From contig CAJTXR010000003.1 of assembly GCA_910584005.1 (NCBI GenBank), positions 186,001-250,000 of the forward strand: a DNA stretch of 64,000 bases. The letters run 5' to 3'. The position numbers and the translations under genes are program-made. This document shows positions 60,964 to 64,000 of this stretch, piece by piece; within the stretch, counting starts at the first letter, position 1, and every line of letters begins with the position of its first letter. The DNA is from an uncultured Anaeroplasmataceae bacterium. Lineage in GTDB: Bacteria; Bacillota_I; Bacilli_A; Acholeplasmatales; Anaeroplasmataceae. The notes beneath the pieces are model-generated. The model was not told where the DNA came from, did no database searches, and saw only the letters and a list, made by a program, of their open reading frames with translations.

Positions 60964-61924
60964 TATTATGCTAGGACAATATGTAGATGGAAACTCATGG
61001 ATATATAAAATGGATCCTAGAGCTAAGGTTTTGTTGACCATTTTGTTAATTGTTGTTATTTTTATTATTCCCAATCTATATGGTATGCTGATTGCTTTTG
61101 GGGTTTTTCTTGTGGTTTTTTTATCTACTCGAGTTTCAATTCTTCGAGTGGTTCGAGGATTAAAGCCTTTATTGTTTTTGTTGGTTTTTACCTTTATTTT
61201 GCAGCTAATTTACAACACGGATGGAAAACTTCTTTATACATTTCATATGCAAATTGGGCTATTTAATCTCTTGATTTTACTCGGTATTTTGTTCTTTTAT
61301 TTCTTTACTAAAAAATTTATTAAATTTAAAATAATATATGCTCTTATTGTACTTACGGGTGAATTTTTAGTTTTATGGCTTGTAAAATTTGACTTACTTT
61401 GTTGGTCTAATTTTGATTTTCATGTATACGATTCAGGTCTTAAAAATGCAAGTTTTGTTTTCCTTAGAATTATTATGATGATCGGGATTACATCTTTACT
61501 GACTTTGTCTACCATGTCTATGGATATTAATAATGGCTTAGAATGGATTTTAGCTCCATTAAAGTTGATTAAAATACCAGTCAGTGTATTTTCAATGACA
61601 ATTGCGTTAACCTTACGGTTTATTCCAACCCTTTATGAAGAATCCAAAAAGATTATGAATGCTCAAGCATCTAGAGGGGTTGATTTTCAAGAAGGAAAAC
61701 TCAAAGAAAAAGTTACCCAAATTATATCCCTACTGATTCCAATGTTTGTCATTTCTTTTAGAAGAGCAGAGGATTTGTCAAATGCGATGGAAGCTAGAGG
61801 ATATTGTATTGGTGCGAAACGAACGAAATTAGATGAATTAAAGTTTCGGTGGCGGGATTATATAGCCTTTGGGGTTAGTTTGGCGTTTTTAGGCCTTGCA
61901 ATTTGGAGTAATTTCATTGGCTAG
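60956..61924 (+). CDS. ecfT: ECF transporter transmembrane protein T with an extra helix pair
   Basis: 322 residues against about 265 in typical EcfT. The N-terminal helices and the C-terminal coupling region with the two Ala-Arg-Gly motifs (ASRGVDF and EARGY) are normal. Residues about 100-165 hold an insertion with two additional hydrophobic segments (LFNLLILLGILFFYFFT and IIYALIVLTGEFLVLWLV). RBS AAAGGTGGTG. Overlaps ecfA2 and truA. Confidence 0.9.
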   Translation: MNNIMLGQYVDGNSWIYKMDPRAKVLLTILLIVVIFIIPNLYGMLIAFGVFLVVFLSTRVSILRVVRGLKPLLFLLVFTFILQLIYNTDGKLLYTFHMQIGLFNLLILLGILFFYFFTKKFIKFKIIYALIVLTGEFLVLWLVKFDLLCWSNFDFHVYDSGLKNASFVFLRIIMMIGITSLLTLSTMSMDINNGLEWILAPLKLIKIPVSVFSMTIALTLRFIPTLYEESKKIMNAQASRGVDFQEGKLKEKVTQIISLLIPMFVISFRRAEDLSNAMEARGYCIGAKRTKLDELKFRWRDYIAFGVSLAFLGLAIWSNFIG

Positions 61925-62663
61925 GTATAAACTCACCCTTAAGTATGATGGTAGTAATTATATGGGGTTTCAAATTCAAAATGCTCTTCCAACGATAGAA
62001 TTAGAACTGAACAAGGCCTTTATGAATTTACTTCATGAGGAAATTAAAATTTATCCATCTGGCAGAACTGATCGAGGAGTACATGCGGTTGGGCAAGTCA
62101 TTCATGTGGATATCAAACAAAATATTCCGGAGTATGGTTTGAAAAAAGGGCTGAATGCTTTCTTGCCAGCAGATATTTATATTCAGGATGCTCAAATCGT
62201 TGCGGATTCGTTTCATGCAAGATTTAGTGCATTATGGAAAGAATATCGATATTATATTAATGAAAAAGATTATAATCCATTGACTTGTAAATATTGTCCG
62301 TATATACCAAATTTAGATGTAGAATTTATGAGAAATGTGGCTACTCTATTTTTAGGTACTCATGATTTTAAAGCGTTTGCTTCTGCAAGCATAGATCCCC
62401 GTAAATCAACGATTAAAACAATTTATCAAATTCATATTTTAGAAAAAGATGGGTATCTTGAATTTCGGTTTTTAGGAAATGGATTTTTAAAATACCAAAT
62501 TAGAAGAATGATGGGGATTCTCGTTGAAGCTGGAAAGCATCGATATACAAAAGATCAAGTATTCAAAATCTTTCAATCCTTAGATCCGAAAGAATCTAAA
62601 TATATCTTGGATGGATGTGGATTATATTTATATCATGTGGAATATGATTCTAAATTGGAATAA
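61917..62663 (+). CDS. truA: tRNA pseudouridine(38-40) synthase
   Basis: 248 residues. TTG start at 61917 with GGAG 8 bp upstream, overlapping ecfT by 8 bp; a TTG at 61896 is less likely. YKLTLKYDGSNYMGFQ, the catalytic SGRTDRGVHAVGQ (Asp near residue 52), FHARFSALWKEYRY and GNGFLKYQIRRMMG are present. It isomerises U38-U40 in the anticodon stem. Placement after ecfT is the common Bacillota arrangement. Confidence 0.95.
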   Translation: MARYKLTLKYDGSNYMGFQIQNALPTIELELNKAFMNLLHEEIKIYPSGRTDRGVHAVGQVIHVDIKQNIPEYGLKKGLNAFLPADIYIQDAQIVADSFHARFSALWKEYRYYINEKDYNPLTCKYCPYIPNLDVEFMRNVATLFLGTHDFKAFASASIDPRKSTIKTIYQIHILEKDGYLEFRFLGNGFLKYQIRRMMGILVEAGKHRYTKDQVFKIFQSLDPKESKYILDGCGLYLYHVEYDSKLE

Positions 62664-62695
62664 AATGTAAGTTTTTTAAAACTTGCATTTTTTTC
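62664..62695 (+). terminator. Terminator of ecf-truA operon
   Basis: ATGCAAGTTTT-type stem (ATGTAAGTTTT / AAAACTTGCAT) with T run. Confidence 0.88.
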
Positions 62696-62703
62696 TTTTT
62701 CTT

Positions 62704-62733
62704 TTGTTATTTTTCCTTTCCCTTTTTTATAAT
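62704..62733 (+). promoter_or_regulatory. Promoter of uL15-like gene
   Basis: TTGTTA (62704-62709), 18-bp spacer, TATAAT (62728-62733). A second TATAAT lies slightly downstream. Confidence 0.5.
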
Positions 62734-62776
62734 TTAATGTATAATGAATATAGTGATTTATTTGGAGGAATTAAAT

Positions 62777-63712
62777 ATGTTGTTTGGTCGAAAGAAAAAA
62801 GCAAAAGAAAAAGCAGTTGAAATGAATCCTGTAGTAGAAGCACCAGTAGTAGAGCCGATTCCTGCAGAAGAACTTCAGCCTATACATAAAGAGGAAGCAA
62901 ACCCTGTTGTAGAAGAAATTACCAAAAGATATGTATATAGCTTTAGAGCTCGCTTAATTCAAAGTGAAGATGAGAATGTGAAAGAATTCTATTATACACT
63001 TTTAGAAGCAATGCAAAATTATGGTATTAAAGCTAGAGAGAGTTTCCGTCAGGTTCGATGCTATATTGGTAGAGAAGTTTTGTGTTTACTTTTATTTAAA
63101 GGAAAAAAATTAAGTATCGCTTATGCTCTAAATCCCAAGGATTATGAAGAAAGTAAATATAAAATTATAGATGCTAGTGAATCAAAACGTTTTGCAAATA
63201 CACCTGTTATTTTAAAATTGACTTCTAGTCGTAAAGTTAAATATGCTTTGGAGTTATTAAAAACTTTAGCAGAACAGCATGAACTTACATTTGTTGAAAA
63301 AGAATTCAAAAAAGAACCAATTCCTACATGGAGTTTTAATGAATTACTCAACCGTAAATTAATTAAGATTGTTTATGCTAAGGGAAGAATAGGAGCTACT
63401 TCAGAAGAATTAGAAGATGAATTAGAGGAAATGGAAGATTTTGATTTAGAAGAAGTACCTACAAAATCCGTAAAGAAAAATCGGAAAATGGCGATTATCA
63501 ATTTGGATTCTATTTCAAAATATTTCCAAAACGAAGAAGTTATTTCTTTATCTGTGTTACAGGATAAAAAACTAATTTCTCCTAAATATAATGCTGTAAA
63601 AATTCTTGCAAGAGGAACAGTAGATAAACCATTTACTGTAGAAGCAGATCAATATTCTGCTGAAGCTAAAACGAAGATTGTTGCTGCGGGTGGTTCATAT
63701 AAAATTGTTTAA
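62777..63712 (+). CDS. uL15-like C-terminal domain protein with DUF N-terminal region
   Basis: 311 residues from ATG 62777 (TTGGAGGAA upstream; the longer frame at 62744 lacks a site). An N-terminal Lys-rich GRKKKAKEKA and Pro/Val/Glu linker (to about 45) is followed by a domain (about 50-170) with YSFRARLIQSEDENVKEFYY, LSIAYALNPKDYEESKYKI and TSSRKVKYALELLKTLAE, a pattern I have seen in Bacillota hypothetical proteins. The C-terminus (about 238-311: NLDSISKYFQNEEVISLS, DKKLISPKYNAVKILARG, EAKTKIVAAGGS) resembles the C-terminal half of ribosomal uL15. It is not the ribosomal protein itself. Function unknown. Confidence 0.75.
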   Translation: MLFGRKKKAKEKAVEMNPVVEAPVVEPIPAEELQPIHKEEANPVVEEITKRYVYSFRARLIQSEDENVKEFYYTLLEAMQNYGIKARESFRQVRCYIGREVLCLLLFKGKKLSIAYALNPKDYEESKYKIIDASESKRFANTPVILKLTSSRKVKYALELLKTLAEQHELTFVEKEFKKEPIPTWSFNELLNRKLIKIVYAKGRIGATSEELEDELEEMEDFDLEEVPTKSVKKNRKMAIINLDSISKYFQNEEVISLSVLQDKKLISPKYNAVKILARGTVDKPFTVEADQYSAEAKTKIVAAGGSYKIV

Positions 63713-63724
63713 GGATGAATAGAT

Positions 63725-64000
63725 ATGAATTTTATTATTAAAATAAAAAGATGGATTCCCCTTATTATAGATTTGTTGGTTTCTGTTGTGACTTTGGTTG
63801 TTTATTCAGTGACTAGTGAAAAACTAGAGTTCTTAGTATATCTACAGATTTGTATAGGTCCGATAGTATTATTAGCTCTTGAACTATTAAATAAAACAAA
63901 ATGGATTCGTATTCCTCTTTTTGTTACAGCAATTATTACTTCTCATTTAATTATTGCTTTAGATTTAGGTAGTGCTTTAAAGTTTTATGATAAGGTAAGC
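63725..64000 (+). CDS. Membrane protein, N-terminal part
   Basis: The frame is open from ATG 63725 to the window end (92 codons). At least three hydrophobic segments (IPLIIDLLVSVVTLVVY; FLVYLQICIGPIVLLALEL; IPLFVTAIITSHLIIAL). The end is outside the window, so no family can be assigned. AAGGATGAATAG precedes the start, 12 bp after the uL15-like gene, so it is probably co-transcribed with it. Confidence 0.65.
   Translation, partial: MNFIIKIKRWIPLIIDLLVSVVTLVVYSVTSEKLEFLVYLQICIGPIVLLALELLNKTKWIRIPLFVTAIITSHLIIALDLGSALKFYDKVS

Noticed and set aside
1..64000. CRISPR arrays, insertion sequences, prophage or att sites
   Set aside because: No regularly spaced direct repeats, transposase, integrase or phage structural genes were seen.

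Overview
The window reads as a chromosomal segment of a low-GC, Gram-positive-type anaerobe in or near class Bacilli (Erysipelotrichales or Mycoplasmatota-like gut lineages would fit). The evidence is strong A/T bias, AGGAGG-type ribosome sites, Bacillus-like gene order (rpsF-ssb-rpsR; gdpP-rplI-dnaB; tmk-holB-ricT-yabB-rsmI), a serine T-box leader, a complete set of RnfCDGEA genes with a short RnfB, and rubrerythrin. TGA works as a stop (for example at purA), so the code is standard and the host is not a Mycoplasma with reassigned TGA. Species identity cannot be set from sequence alone. No insertion sequence, prophage or CRISPR array was seen.

Layout. 1-7.4 kb: 3' end of an M29 aminopeptidase, a DUF2130 coiled-coil/nuclease-like protein, tRNA-Gln, DUF3781 and two tandem ATPase-FtsX exporters. 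7.5-16.3 kb: mnmE, purA, DUF523, two Hsp20 genes behind a CIRCE-like operator, an aminotransferase, an ABC-2 exporter and a DegV protein behind a 17-bp palindrome. 16.3-23.1 kb: glyA, an ANTAR-domain protein with a degenerate receiver, then rnfCDGEA, a small Cys-rich membrane protein and a truncated-looking RnfB. 23.2-29.4 kb: T-box/serS, MscS, a lipoprotein, TetR, a membrane-anchored linear-amide hydrolase, rubrerythrin. 29.5-30.4 kb: tRNA-Gly and a compact intergenic locus with two candidate minus-strand ncRNAs that share a promoter and flank a small basic protein gene. 30.5-42.1 kb: P-loop kinase-like gene, hflX, a Clp-like ATPase with a decayed second AAA module, a second DegV, a 1473-residue DUF4011-type helicase/nuclease-like protein, a U32 protease-family protein.

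42.2-52.4 kb: tmk-holB-ricT-MTase-TerB-like-rsmI-thioredoxin-like operon; an ECF sigma/membrane protein/lipoprotein module with an ECF-type promoter; rpsF-ssb-rpsR; an SsuABC-like importer. 52.5-64 kb: a c-di-AMP phosphodiesterase fused in frame to ribosomal protein L9, dnaB, prfA, a DUF7662-like gene, a diguanylate cyclase, ecfA1-ecfA2-ecfT-truA, a protein with a uL15-like C-terminal domain, and the start of a membrane protein.

How it fits together: much of the window is housekeeping (translation, replication, tRNA and rRNA modification) combined with anaerobic energy conservation (Rnf), nutrient uptake (ECF) and envelope or stress functions. The most unusual items are the twin-promoter ncRNA locus (29.69-30.36 kb), the GdpP-L9 fusion with an internal ribosome site, the short RnfB with its small Cys partner, and the ANTAR gene coupled to rnfC.
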